A stretch of DNA of 64,000 nucleotides. It comes from Chitinophaga dinghuensis (GTDB lineage Bacteria; Bacteroidota; Bacteroidia; Chitinophagales; Chitinophagaceae). Positions 35,337 through 43,915 of the stretch are shown in pieces (position 1 is the stretch's first letter; each line of letters opens with the position of its first letter). The notes beneath the pieces were generated by a model, which had not been told where the DNA came from, searched no databases, and saw only the letters and a program-made list of their open reading frames with translations. The translations under genes were made by a program, and so were the position numbers. The DNA lies in assembly GCF_003259435.1 (NCBI RefSeq), contig NZ_QLMA01000011.1, positions 124,001 through 188,000 of the forward strand. The letters run 5' to 3'.

Positions 35337-35838
35337 TAAATATTTCCTGTTATTTTTTGTTGCTTACTGGGTGATTCCCAGACTAATATCTGTATTCTAC
35401 TGTATCGTGTGTATTATGTCTATAAAAATGAACAGGAATATATATGTTTTTTTAAAACAAATTAAATATCTTGCTAAAGTAAGAATATAGTGAAAGAGCG
35501 CGTTGTTACCCGTTTCAGGTAAAGAAAAACCGAATACCAATACCTATGAAGGCGAAAATATTAACATGGAAAAGTAGTGCTCCTTCTTTGGCGACGCATG
35601 ATGTCGTGCATTTACCTGCATACAAATGTTTAACAGCAAACACAATCAATATCAGCAAATTCATTAGGTAATAATACACAGCCTTTAATCGAGGCTGCCC
35701 TGTTGGAGGGAATGCTATGGCGACTATTTCGTATAGCCGTTAACGTTGTATTTCCGAAGACGGGGTATTGGAGTCCCGCGGAGTAATCTTGCTATTGGTG
35801 GGTTTCTTCTAAGATTGGAATAGTTAGGACAAAAGAAA
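35337..35838. other. Long intergenic region with one weak small-ORF candidate
   Basis: About 500 nt between the yqgE gene and the atpC terminator, AT-rich apart from a GC patch at 35755-35790. I see no tRNA or clear promoter. A 49-codon leftward reading frame at 35515-35664 is the only coding-like signal, reported separately. Confidence 0.5.
35515..35664 (-). CDS. Possible 49-residue hydrophobic protein (uncertain)
   Basis: Reads MNLLILIVFAVKHLYAGKCT, then an SCVAKEGALLFHV segment and a second hydrophobic stretch ending RFFFT. The frame stays open about 22 codons upstream of the ATG, with protein-like content. No promoter, ribosome-binding site or known family supports it. The open length is not extreme for sequence of this composition, so it could be chance or the decayed end of a larger membrane protein gene. 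Confidence 0.2.
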   Translation of the reverse strand: MNLLILIVFAVKHLYAGKCTTSCVAKEGALLFHVNIFAFIGIGIRFFFT

Positions 35839-35860
35839 GGCCGGGTAATCTTACCCGGCC
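35839..35860 (-). terminator. Terminator of atpD-atpC
   Basis: A perfect 10-bp palindromic stem GGCCGGGTAA / TTACCCGGCC. On the minus strand it is followed by TTTCTTTTG, 26 nt after the atpC stop. Confidence 0.85.
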
Positions 35861-35885
35861 TAGCTAATTATGTGTACTGGTGGTA

Positions 35886-36146
35886 TTATTTTTTCTCCAG
35901 TGCTGTAGCGCCTTCCACCAACACGGTGGCTTTATTGCGTAAAACTTCCACGAAACCGCCGCTGATGGTAAAGAATTCAGCATGGGTTTTATCTTTCAGC
36001 ACTTTCATTTTACCATTTCCGAGCGCAGCGATTAACGGCGCATGTTTATCCAGTATTTCAAAAGAACCGTCGATACCTGGGAGTTGTACGCCGTACACCT
36101 CGCCTGAGTATAACTTTCTTTCCGGTGTTAATACTTCTAATAGCAT
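35886..36146 (-). CDS. atpC: F1 ATP synthase epsilon subunit, short form
   Basis: An 86-residue protein of the ATP synthase central stalk. It contains only the N-terminal beta-sandwich: MLLEVLTPERKLYSGEV, GSFEILDKHAPLIAALG and FFTISGGFVEVL. The C-terminal helical hairpin that inhibits the enzyme in E. coli is absent. Short epsilon is usual in Bacteroidota, so this is not a truncation. It follows atpD after 66 nt that contain a strong hairpin, and a terminator lies behind it. The other ATP synthase genes are not in the window. Confidence 0.92.
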   Translation of the reverse strand: MLLEVLTPERKLYSGEVYGVQLPGIDGSFEILDKHAPLIAALGNGKMKVLKDKTHAEFFTISGGFVEVLRNKATVLVEGATALEKK

Positions 36147-36177
36147 GAGAATGATCGTAAATGGTTTGATATATTGT

Positions 36178-36203
36178 ATAATCCCCGCTGTGGCGGGGAT
36201 TAT
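36178..36203 (-). repeat. Intercistronic hairpin between atpD and atpC
   Basis: A perfect 11-bp stem ATAATCCCCGC / GCGGGGATTAT with a TGTG loop. It lacks a T-run, so processing or partial attenuation is more likely than full termination; this could lower epsilon relative to beta. Confidence 0.7.
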
Positions 36204-36212
36204 CAGCTATAA

Positions 36213-37712
36213 TTATTTAGCTTGTTCCAGTAATTTTTTACCTTTTGCGATAGCATCATCGATGTTACCTACCAGGTTGAACGAAGCTTCAGGATACTCA
36301 TCTACTTCACCGTCCATGATCATGTTGAAACCACGGATAGTTTCTTCGATTGGTACCAGTACACCTTTCAGACCGGTAAATTGTTCTGCTACGTGGAAAG
36401 GCTGAGACAGGAAACGTTGTACACGACGTGCACGGGATACTGTCAGTTTGTCCTCGTCGCTCAGCTCGTCCATACCCAGGATCGCGATGATATCTTGCAG
36501 CTCTTTATAGCGTTGCAGAATCATTTTCACACGTTGAGCACAGTTGTAGTGCGCTTCACCAACGATAGCAGGAGTCAGGATACGGGAAGTTGAATCCAGC
36601 GGGCTCACAGCAGGGTAGATACCAAGATCGGAGATTTTACGATCCAATACGGTGGTAGCATCCAAGTGGGAGAAGGTAGTCGCCGGAGCCGGGTCAGTCA
36701 AGTCATCCGCAGGTACGTAAACCGCCTGTACGGAAGTGATTGAACCGTTTTTAGTTGAAGTAATACGCTCTTGCATCAGACCCATCTCTGTAGCCAGGGT
36801 TGGTTGGTAACCTACCGCTGAAGGCATACGACCTAACAGTGCAGATACCTCAGAACCAGCCTGAGTGAAACGGAAGATGTTATCTACGAAGAACAGGATA
36901 TCACGACCACCGCCTGCAGAACCATCTCCATCACGGAAATATTCAGCCAGGGTCAGACCAGATAAAGCCACACGTGCACGCGCACCTGGAGGCTCGTTCA
37001 TCTGTCCGAATACGAAAGTCGCCTGAGAATTTTTCAGCAGTTCTTTATCCACAGCGGTAACATCCCAGTCACCGTGCTCCATGGATTCTTTAAATTTATC
37101 GCCATACTTAACGATGTTTGCCTCGATCATCTCACGCATCAGGTCATTACCTTCACGTGTACGCTCACCCACACCAGCAAATACGGACAAACCTTCGTGT
37201 GCTTTCGCAATGTTGTTGATCAGCTCCTGAATCAATACGGTTTTACCCACACCAGCACCACCGAACAAACCAATCTTACCACCTTTTGCATATGGCTCGA
37301 TCAGATCGATTACTTTAATACCAGTGAACAGTACTTCTGTTTCAGTTGCCAGGTCCTCAAATTTAGGAGGCTGACGGTGGATGGAATAACCATTGGATGT
37401 GTCAATCTGACCCAGACCGTCGATCGCTTCACCTACCACATTGAACAAACGTCCTTTAACCTGATCACCAACTGGCATTTTAATAGGCGCGCCTTTATCC
37501 ACAACTTCCATTCCGCGAACCATACCGTCAGTGGAGTCCATTGCCACGCAACGAACGCTATCCTCACCCAGGTGCTGTTGTACTTCCAATACTACTTTTT
37601 GGCCGTTTTCGCGGGTGATTTCCAATGCGTTGTAGATTTCGGGCAATTTGTTTTCAAAGTGCACGTCCACCACGGGACCGATAATTTGTTTGATCTTACC
37701 TGTGTTAGGCAT
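36213..37712 (-). CDS. atpD: F1 ATP synthase catalytic beta subunit
   Basis: A 499-residue catalytic subunit that hydrolyses or makes ATP in the F1 hexamer. Walker A is GLFGGAGVGKTVLIQE (about 155-170), the catalytic Glu is in GVGERTREGNDL, Walker B is DILFFVDNIFRF and ALLGRMPSAVGYQPTLATEMG follows. Length is slightly longer than E. coli beta. It is first in a two-gene unit with atpC, apart from the other atp genes. The promoter at 37794-37824 is a consensus match. Confidence 0.98.
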   Translation of the reverse strand: MPNTGKIKQIIGPVVDVHFENKLPEIYNALEITRENGQKVVLEVQQHLGEDSVRCVAMDSTDGMVRGMEVVDKGAPIKMPVGDQVKGRLFNVVGEAIDGLGQIDTSNGYSIHRQPPKFEDLATETEVLFTGIKVIDLIEPYAKGGKIGLFGGAGVGKTVLIQELINNIAKAHEGLSVFAGVGERTREGNDLMREMIEANIVKYGDKFKESMEHGDWDVTAVDKELLKNSQATFVFGQMNEPPGARARVALSGLTLAEYFRDGDGSAGGGRDILFFVDNIFRFTQAGSEVSALLGRMPSAVGYQPTLATEMGLMQERITSTKNGSITSVQAVYVPADDLTDPAPATTFSHLDATTVLDRKISDLGIYPAVSPLDSTSRILTPAIVGEAHYNCAQRVKMILQRYKELQDIIAILGMDELSDEDKLTVSRARRVQRFLSQPFHVAEQFTGLKGVLVPIEETIRGFNMIMDGEVDEYPEASFNLVGNIDDAIAKGKKLLEQAK

Positions 37713-37793
37713 ATTTCTAAAGAGGTTTATAAAATACTAAAAGTTATTTCCTCAAAACCAAAAGCACGTAGCTTCAGTTCCAAAATTTGGCGC

Positions 37794-37824
37794 AAAGGTA
37801 AGAGGAAATGCATGAAAATCAAAA
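37794..37824 (-). promoter_or_regulatory. atpD promoter
   Basis: The minus strand has a -33 TTTG (37821-37824), a 19-nt spacer and a -7 TACCTTTG (37794-37801), an exact consensus match. The leader is about 75 nt. Confidence 0.82.
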
Positions 37825-38060
37825 CACGACCATGGAAAAATAAAGGTTTAAATCGGCTTTTTCAAACCCTTTTACATTTATACACTACCATTCCCCCCTC
37901 AATTGACCATCCAATCTATAATATTAACAAATAATATAATTCATAATATCCCGCCAAAAATTTCTCATTTCCCCCTCTCCCACTCATAAAAAATTTAATA
38001 ATCCATCCACCCAGGTTCGTATTTTGTCGTTCTTCATATATTATTACACAATAACACAAT
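37825..38060. other. Gene-free divergent region
   Basis: AT-rich sequence between the atpD promoter and the Tat-exported phosphoesterase. No ORF or hairpin is obvious. A near-match TATTTTG at about 38020-38026 may belong to the phosphoesterase promoter. Confidence 0.4.
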
Positions 38061-39275
38061 ATGAAAAAACACAGTGAACAATCCCGGAGGAAATTCCTGG
38101 GCAACCTCTCCAAAGCAGGACTCCTTGGCCTCACGGGCTTACCAACCATCGCCAGCGCCACCGCCCTGGCCCCTACAGACCCAACCAACACCCATAGGTT
38201 CCTCTGTAAACCTTATCTCCAGTATCCAGCCCCCAATACCATCTCCGTGATGTGGCTGACCTCCAAACCCTGCTATAGCTGGGTAGAATACGCCGAAGAA
38301 GGAAAACCCTCCCAGAAAGCGCATTCCGTACACCATGGACTCGTAGACGCCAATAACCGACTACATAAAATTGCGCTGGACAACCTGGAACCAGGAAAAA
38401 AATATACCTATAAGGTCTTTTCAAAGGAAATCACCGATTTCCAACCCTACAAACTGACCTACGGCGAAACCCTCTCCAGCGACGCCTATACCTTTACTGC
38501 TCCCAATCCGCAGGCAAAAGAAGTCTCCTGGGTGATGATCAACGATATCCACGACCGCCCCGAATCCATTCCCCACCTGATGAAACTCAATGGTACCTCT
38601 CCGTACGATTTCGTCTTCTTCAACGGGGATGTATTCGACTACCAAGCCGATGAACAACAGATCATCGATCATATGCTCACCGCCTGCGGCGATACTTTCT
38701 CCACACAAACGCCTTTCCTCTACGTTCGCGGCAACCATGAAACCCGCGGCAAATACGCCCGGGAATGGCATCAGTATTTCGAGAATCCTGGCAGAAACAA
38801 CTATTTCTCTTTTACCTGGGGCCCCGTTTTCGCCATAGTGCTGGATACTGGAGAAGATAAGGAAGATACCCACCCGGTATATGCCGGCATCGTGGATTTC
38901 GACACCTATCGCCAGGAACAGGCAGCATGGCTGGAAAAACAACTGCAATCGCCCGCCTATAAGAAGGCTAAACATAAAGTTGTGATGATGCATATTCCGC
39001 ACTACCATGGCGGAGAATGGCATGGCACCGTGCATTGCCGGGAGCTCTTCGGGGGACTGTTCAATAAATATAAAATCGATATCCTCATCTGCGGCCACAC
39101 ACATACCTATGGCGTACATCCGCCGGAACAAGGGAAACACAACTATCCCCTGATTATCGGCGGAGGCCCGAAAGATGGTAAACGTACCCTGATTAAAGTG
39201 AAAGCAGATCAACAACAGCTGGTACTTACCATGCTGGGAGATGATGGTACTGTGGTGGGAGAATATAAAGTATAG
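38061..39275 (+). CDS. Tat-exported purple-acid-phosphatase-like metallophosphoesterase
   Basis: A 404-residue secreted enzyme. The N-terminus has the twin-arginine motif SRRKFLG followed by a hydrophobic stretch, so it is exported folded. A fibronectin-like N-domain (about 45-145, ISVMWLTSKPCYSWVEY) is like that of purple acid phosphatases. The calcineurin-like core has INDIHDRPE, FNGDVFDY, RGNHETRG, MMHIPHYHG and CGHTHTYG, which are the metal-binding D, D, N, H and H positions. It probably dephosphorylates phosphate esters in the periplasm; the substrate is not known. A strong bidirectional terminator follows. Confidence 0.9.
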   Translation: MKKHSEQSRRKFLGNLSKAGLLGLTGLPTIASATALAPTDPTNTHRFLCKPYLQYPAPNTISVMWLTSKPCYSWVEYAEEGKPSQKAHSVHHGLVDANNRLHKIALDNLEPGKKYTYKVFSKEITDFQPYKLTYGETLSSDAYTFTAPNPQAKEVSWVMINDIHDRPESIPHLMKLNGTSPYDFVFFNGDVFDYQADEQQIIDHMLTACGDTFSTQTPFLYVRGNHETRGKYAREWHQYFENPGRNNYFSFTWGPVFAIVLDTGEDKEDTHPVYAGIVDFDTYRQEQAAWLEKQLQSPAYKKAKHKVVMMHIPHYHGGEWHGTVHCRELFGGLFNKYKIDILICGHTHTYGVHPPEQGKHNYPLIIGGGPKDGKRTLIKVKADQQQLVLTMLGDDGTVVGEYKV

Positions 39276-39283
39276 AAAGAAAA

Positions 39284-39316
39284 AAGTTGTCCCTGCATAC
39301 TGTGCAGGGACAACTT
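39284..39316. terminator. Bidirectional terminator
   Basis: A 14-bp perfect stem AAGTTGTCCCTGCA / TGCAGGGACAACTT with loop TACTG, between the convergent phosphoesterase and DUF4349 genes. An A-run precedes it, so termination is strongest for the leftward transcript. Confidence 0.85.
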
Positions 39317-39324
39317 ACAAGTAT

Positions 39325-40245
39325 CTAGCTTTTAGGAGGCGTATTCATTAAGCGCCTTACTATGATGATCATCTGCAACAGTATAATAGATGCTATCAGC
39401 GTAGCTGCAACCGACACAATGAAAATTGCATAATACTTGATCGTCCATTCCAACGCTCTTACCAGTCGCGTCGTAAAATGAATGGTATGCGTTGCCGCCT
39501 TCTTCGATTCATACAAATACAACTGCACAGTACAGAATTCATTCACAGAATCAAAGCTTCCCAGCTCCACCCCCAGGTTTTGCAGTTCAGTTTCCGTTTC
39601 ATAAATTTTCTTATGTAGGGAGATGAAATCTTCTATTTTCCCTGGTTGCTTCTTCAATTCATTGAGAGAGGCCAGCGACTTTTCCAGGGACACCTTTTGG
39701 GCATTGAGTTTACTATATTCATTGGTCTTGTCAGTTTTCGTTACTTCCCGTACTACGACCACGCCTATACGTTGCACTGCCTGGTAAAAGGAATCAAACT
39801 TCTCCGGCACCACTCCTATCAATAATTGCATTTCCCGACTACCCGGATTACCCGTTTTATTCTCATACTGAATCACTGAAGCGGAACTATCTATCAACTG
39901 ATATACTTTCGCTTCATCCTGACTATAATCGCTCGTTTTTGTTTCTACACGGGCAATTTTCTCGTATTTCTGACTAGCCCCTGGAGGCGGCGGAGGCGCA
40001 TTAGGCACTATCACAGGAGCAGCATTCTTAGATACAGCTATGTCTTTCTTCATTTTATAAGAGGCGGAAGCATAGTTCTTCTGGCTCTGACCAAATTCGA
40101 ACATACCACGGGACCCACCGCCTTCATAATTTCCAGCGCCTACATATAAATAACCATATATTAATCGGAGTCCGAACATCAGTACAAAAATACAGACACA
40201 GGCTAGCAGCAGACGTTTCACGTCCTTGCGGGTAAAGGTTGACAT
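39325..40245 (-). CDS. DUF4349-domain membrane protein
   Basis: A 306-residue protein with an N-terminal membrane helix (about 11-30), a Pro-rich segment (PPPPPGAS) and a periplasmic region containing a coiled-coil (about 190-235, SLEKSLASLNELKKQPGKIED). A C-terminal helix occupies about 270-298. The pattern fits DUF4349: IARVETKTSDYSQDEAKVYQLID, then GVVPEKFDSFYQAV with a KTDKTNEYSKL stretch. Its function is unknown. It follows pnuC by 43 nt and is probably in the same transcript. The coiled coil between two helices suggests a membrane stress or scaffolding role, which is inference. Confidence 0.82.
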   Translation of the reverse strand: MSTFTRKDVKRLLLACVCIFVLMFGLRLIYGYLYVGAGNYEGGGSRGMFEFGQSQKNYASASYKMKKDIAVSKNAAPVIVPNAPPPPPGASQKYEKIARVETKTSDYSQDEAKVYQLIDSSASVIQYENKTGNPGSREMQLLIGVVPEKFDSFYQAVQRIGVVVVREVTKTDKTNEYSKLNAQKVSLEKSLASLNELKKQPGKIEDFISLHKKIYETETELQNLGVELGSFDSVNEFCTVQLYLYESKKAATHTIHFTTRLVRALEWTIKYYAIFIVSVAATLIASIILLQMIIIVRRLMNTPPKS

Positions 40246-40288
40246 AAAATAGAAGGTTTAAGAATGACGGAAATATTTACTTAAATAA

Positions 40289-40930
40289 TTAGTTGACTTG
40301 CTTTTGGTAAGTCTTTACCCACTTGATCAACCCCATCGTTGCTATGATGAGTAAAATGAAATATTCCACACCAAGAAAACGTACATTTTTCTGAAAATAG
40401 ATCACAGTGGCTACTATATCCACTGTCACCCATAACAACCAGTTTTCCCAGATACGCTTTGCCAACAGAATATTGGCAAAAATGCTCAGTACTGCTACAA
40501 ATGAATCGGTATAAGGCCAGGCTGCAGGATGCTCAAATACGGCAGGGAACCAGTTATGCAGATTAGAGATCACGAAACCGGTGCAGGCAGTGAGTATGAT
40601 ACTAAGTGCACCCAACAGCCACCTGGTGGAAACTTTCAAGGCATAGACCGGCTCATTTTCCGGCTGCTTCCTGAACCAGAATATCCAGCCATAGACGCCG
40701 GTAGCAAAGAAATATATCTGCAGAAACATATCTGCATAGAGTTGCAACTGCCAGAAGAGTACAAAAAAACAACTCACATTTACCAACCCTACCGGCCAGG
40801 TAAGAATATGATCCCGCGCCGCCAGCCAAACACATAATAAACCGGTAAATGTGCCTATAAATTCAATATAACTGACATCGTATCCCAATGCCGTGAAAAA
40901 GATATGATGTATGCTAAAAAATTCGTTCAT
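40289..40930 (-). CDS. pnuC: PnuC-family vitamin precursor transporter
   Basis: A 213-residue membrane protein with about seven helices. PnuC carriers take up nicotinamide riboside or, in relatives such as PnuT, thiamine. WPVGLVNVSCFFVLFWQLQLYAD and YFFATGVYGWIFWFR form the characteristic W/YGW-rich core. Substrate cannot be told from sequence: no NadR or thiamine gene is adjacent, and I see no TPP riboswitch upstream. It is followed 43 nt downstream by the DUF4349 gene. Confidence 0.88.
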   Translation of the reverse strand: MNEFFSIHHIFFTALGYDVSYIEFIGTFTGLLCVWLAARDHILTWPVGLVNVSCFFVLFWQLQLYADMFLQIYFFATGVYGWIFWFRKQPENEPVYALKVSTRWLLGALSIILTACTGFVISNLHNWFPAVFEHPAAWPYTDSFVAVLSIFANILLAKRIWENWLLWVTVDIVATVIYFQKNVRFLGVEYFILLIIATMGLIKWVKTYQKQVN

Positions 40931-41222
40931 CGCGCAATATTAATGCATCATCCAAATTGAGTGAAATAGAATTTCAGCTTAATAACTATAATTTTAAATA
41001 TTTGAACAAAAAAATGGCTGTAACTAGCTGACATTCATCTCCCTAATATCTCAATAAAAACTTGGTCTCTTTTTTGTAATTACTGTTTCAGAGCGATGCT
41101 AAACCCTCAAAAAGCATTAGCATTCCTTTAACAAAATTTAATTAAAAGATTCGATACTGCCTTTTAGACCTTGCCCCATTTTTACCGTCTAAATCACAGC
41201 GACAATCACAAAATACAGGAGT

Positions 41223-42632
41223 ATGAAAATGTTTATAAAAAGTTCACTTATCCCGGTTCTTACCATATCCATGTTCCTGACTAGCTGCGCCAGTACTTAT
41301 TATGCTTCTGGCGATTATAACAGCGGATATGGGTCAGGTCTGCAGGTGAGTGGTTCCGTATCTTTCTATGATGCCTTAAGTCCTTATGGCCGATGGACAA
41401 GTTATCCAGGCTACAGCCAGGTATGGATTCCTAATGCGGGTCCGGATTTCCAACCTTATTCTTCCGGTGGTCACTGGGTATATACCGACTACGGATGGAC
41501 CTGGGTATCTGATTATTCATGGGGCTGGGCTCCATTCCACTACGGCCGCTGGATGTTTGACAGAATGTATGGCTGGATGTGGATCCCCGGATACGAATGG
41601 GCTCCTGCATGGGTAGACTGGAGATCTGGTGGAGACTATTACGGATGGGCGCCAATGGCTCCTGGTGGCGGAATTGCTATCTCTGCTAACTGGACATTCG
41701 TAAACAGAAGGTATATTAATAATCCACATATCCGGAACTATTATGTTGATAACAGCAGAAACACTACTATTATCAATAATACTACGATCATCAATAACAC
41801 CACTATTTATAATAACAACAGGGTCAATCGCGGACCAGTGGCTGATAATAACATCAGACCAGTGAGGATTTCAAATACCAACACGCCAGGCGCCGGCTCT
41901 GTGAATAATAACCAGCTGAGAATTTATCGTCCGGATGCTAACGCACTGCAACGTGGCCGGGACCAAGATGCTAACCGTTTTAATAATAATAATAACAACG
42001 GTGGCAGGGTTACGCCAGGCAATAACAACAATAATAATCCAGGGAATAACAATAATAACGGTGGGCGCGTAGTACCTGGAGGCAATAATAACAATGGTAA
42101 CACCTATCCGGGCAATAACAGCAACAGACCTTCCCGCGTTGAACCAGGCAATAATAATAATAACCAGCCTGTGAACGGAGGATTGAATAATAACCAAGGT
42201 AATCGTATAAACAGGGATCAGATTCAACAGCAACAACAACAGCAACAGCAGCAGCAACAACAGATTCAACAGCAACAGCGTGTCCAGAGGGAACAACAGC
42301 AACAACAACAGATTCAACAACAAAGGCAACAGCAACAGCAACAACAGCAGCAACAGCAGCAACAACGTATACAAAGAGAACAACAGCAACAGCAGCAGAT
42401 TCAACAACAAAGGCAACAGCAGCAACAACAACAGCAACAGCAACAACGTGTACAGCGTCAGCAGCAACAGCAACAGGTTCAACAGCAAAGGACACAACAA
42501 CAACAGATGCAGCGCCAGCAACAACAGCAACAACATCAGCAACAACAGCCAAGGCCACAACGTGTGATGCATCAACAACCACAACAACAGCCGGCTAACA
42601 ATGGCGGCGATCGTCCAAAACGTGGTGAATAA
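41223..42632 (+). CDS. Lipoprotein with YXW-repeat domain and Asn/Gln-rich tail
   Basis: A 469-residue protein. A signal segment ends LTSCAS, a lipobox with Cys about 22. Residues about 45-160 hold aromatic repeats of the DUF6600 kind (YGRWTSYPGYSQVWIP, YGWTWVSDYSWGWAPFHYGRW). The C-terminal half (about 170-469) is first Asn-rich and then dominated by Gln tracts with regular IQ and VQ breaks, encoded by CAA/CAG triplets. The start may be the ATG at 41223 or the in-frame ATG at 41229; the AGGAG upstream is better spaced for the second. It is probably anchored in the envelope facing the periplasm or surface. A strong bidirectional terminator follows. Role unknown. Confidence 0.85.
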   Translation: MKMFIKSSLIPVLTISMFLTSCASTYYASGDYNSGYGSGLQVSGSVSFYDALSPYGRWTSYPGYSQVWIPNAGPDFQPYSSGGHWVYTDYGWTWVSDYSWGWAPFHYGRWMFDRMYGWMWIPGYEWAPAWVDWRSGGDYYGWAPMAPGGGIAISANWTFVNRRYINNPHIRNYYVDNSRNTTIINNTTIINNTTIYNNNRVNRGPVADNNIRPVRISNTNTPGAGSVNNNQLRIYRPDANALQRGRDQDANRFNNNNNNGGRVTPGNNNNNNPGNNNNNGGRVVPGGNNNNGNTYPGNNSNRPSRVEPGNNNNNQPVNGGLNNNQGNRINRDQIQQQQQQQQQQQQQIQQQQRVQREQQQQQQIQQQRQQQQQQQQQQQQQRIQREQQQQQQIQQQRQQQQQQQQQQQRVQRQQQQQQVQQQRTQQQQMQRQQQQQQHQQQQPRPQRVMHQQPQQQPANNGGDRPKRGE

Positions 42633-42644
42633 GGTTTATTCAAA

Positions 42645-42693
42645 GATTACATAAAAAAAGATCCGCAGTACGCGGATCTTTTTTTATGTAATC
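42645..42693. terminator. 22-bp perfect bidirectional terminator overlapping a gene end
   Basis: Arms GATTACATAAAAAAAGATCC-GC and its exact complement around an AGTAC loop. Arms of A7 and T7 serve both directions. The right arm covers the last codons of the GNAT gene on the minus strand. Confidence 0.92.
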
Positions 42694-43196
42694 TGGTATA
42701 CTTCTTTGTAAAGTGTTTGTTTAATCGTCTCGAATGTTAGATCTGTAGGGAGATGCAGGTACATCAGCCGGAGCGGCAATGGCCCATGCCCCGGATGATG
42801 CGGCGGTTGCTCATATACATCCGGAAAAGTTTGGTATCCGAGTCGCTCATAGAAATGAATTCTTCGTATAGCCTGTTCCGTATCCGGCGGTTCTACTTCC
42901 AGCACAATAGCCCCCAGTTTATCTGCCATGAGTTGCATCACATAAGAGCCGGCCCCACCGCCCCTGGCGGCAGGTGCAATGGCGATATATTCGATAAAAG
43001 AAAATGATGGCAGCCACCAATAGAAGACAAATCCGGCAAATGCCCCCTCCTTTCTTAATTCCACTAACTGCAGTTTCCTGTCTGCCAGTAACTGGAGTTG
43101 CCTGGGCCATGGCCGGCGTTCGGCCAATGGGAAAGCTTCGTCAAATAAGGCCTTTACTTCTGCCGAAGGCTGCATACTTGGTTGTAACTGTATCAT
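42684..43196 (-). CDS. GNAT-family N-acetyltransferase
   Basis: A 170-residue acetyltransferase. Motif A, the acetyl-CoA pyrophosphate loop, is IEYIAIAPAARGGGAGSYVM (about 68-87), and HFYERLGYQTF is the motif B-type region near 115. Substrate unknown. It is 9 nt downstream of the unknown membrane-anchored gene, so they are probably co-transcribed. Its last codons lie in the terminator stem at 42645-42693. Length is normal for small GNATs. Confidence 0.85.
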   Translation of the reverse strand: MIQLQPSMQPSAEVKALFDEAFPLAERRPWPRQLQLLADRKLQLVELRKEGAFAGFVFYWWLPSFSFIEYIAIAPAARGGGAGSYVMQLMADKLGAIVLEVEPPDTEQAIRRIHFYERLGYQTFPDVYEQPPHHPGHGPLPLRLMYLHLPTDLTFETIKQTLYKEVYQIT

Positions 43197-43205
43197 ACCT
43201 CTAAG

Positions 43206-43829
43206 TTACTGATTCTGAGCCGGAGATGATGCAGGCGCACAGGCATATGGGTCCGGGTTTCCAGGAGCGACGGCTTTATCCACCGACCAGCAGAAATTCA
43301 TTGCCTGACTGGTAATACTTAACAGTTTAACCACGGCCTTGCTACCTTTGCGGCTATTGGAAGCGGGGAGCGACTGTTGCCCTTGTGCGGGAATACGCTT
43401 GATGGTATACTGTTCCGTTTTGAAAACCTCATTATTGTTTTTGAGATATTGGAGAGACACGACCACATTTTCCAGCGGATAGTCCGTTTGGTTACGCACA
43501 GTGATATTCAAATTTTTAATACCGCCAAACAGGCCGGTACGGTAATCGTTGACAGATACGGTGATAAATTGCTGCCAATTTTTACGGAAGTAAGCGCGTC
43601 TGTCTACAAATTGGGCATTTACCCGCTGCTGCATATCTTTGCGATCTGAAATTTGTTGGGCTATCAAACCTGATTGTTCGAGACTTTTTCTCAGGTCGCG
43701 GTTTTCATTGTGCAGTCGTTCGTTTTCTGCGAGAATCCTTCTCACGTGTTTTTGCTGTTGACAGTATCCTAAACTCAGCAGAATAGTGAGTAGCAGCAGT
43801 ACCGAGGGTATAATATACTGTTGTTTCAT
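43206..43829 (-). CDS. Membrane-anchored coiled-coil protein of unknown function
   Basis: A 207-residue protein with an N-terminal membrane helix (about 5-23, PSVLLLLTILLSLGY), a coiled coil (about 30-65, RRILAENERLHNENRDLRKSLEQ) and an immunoglobulin-like beta region (about 100-170, FGGIKNLNITVRNQTDYPLENVVVSLQYL) like the FxLYD type. The tail is Pro/Ala-rich with a Cys. I chose the ATG at 43829 because an AGGA lies 10 nt before it; the ATG three codons upstream has the AGGA almost touching it. It precedes the GNAT gene by 9 nt. Function unknown. Confidence 0.6.
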   Translation of the reverse strand: MKQQYIIPSVLLLLTILLSLGYCQQQKHVRRILAENERLHNENRDLRKSLEQSGLIAQQISDRKDMQQRVNAQFVDRRAYFRKNWQQFITVSVNDYRTGLFGGIKNLNITVRNQTDYPLENVVVSLQYLKNNNEVFKTEQYTIKRIPAQGQQSLPASNSRKGSKAVVKLLSITSQAMNFCWSVDKAVAPGNPDPYACAPASSPAQNQ

Positions 43830-43893
43830 ATGGACCATATCCTGAAAAAATGATGCCAGTAGCCCAGCATCGGGTATCAGATAGCTTTTTTAT

Positions 43894-43901
43894 TACATTT
43901 G
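43894..43901 (+). promoter_or_regulatory. Promoter of the large acetyltransferase-like gene
   Basis: TACATTTG, a TAnnTTTG match, 14 nt before the ATG at 43916. It favours that start over an upstream ATG at 43850, which would lie before the promoter. Confidence 0.55.
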
Positions 43902-43915
43902 CACAAATACTCCCT

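Noticed and set aside
40931..41222. TPP riboswitch upstream of pnuC
   Set aside because: The conserved CUGAGA and the P4/P5 elements are not visible on the relevant strand.
42200..42560. Regular triplet repeats that could suggest a CRISPR array
   Set aside because: The units are 3-nt microsatellites without spacers, and they are coding in the lipoprotein frame.
41871..42587. Long Leu- and Val-rich antisense frames opposite the Gln-rich lipoprotein tail
   Set aside because: They are a direct consequence of CAA/CAG repeats read on the other strand and lack family features.
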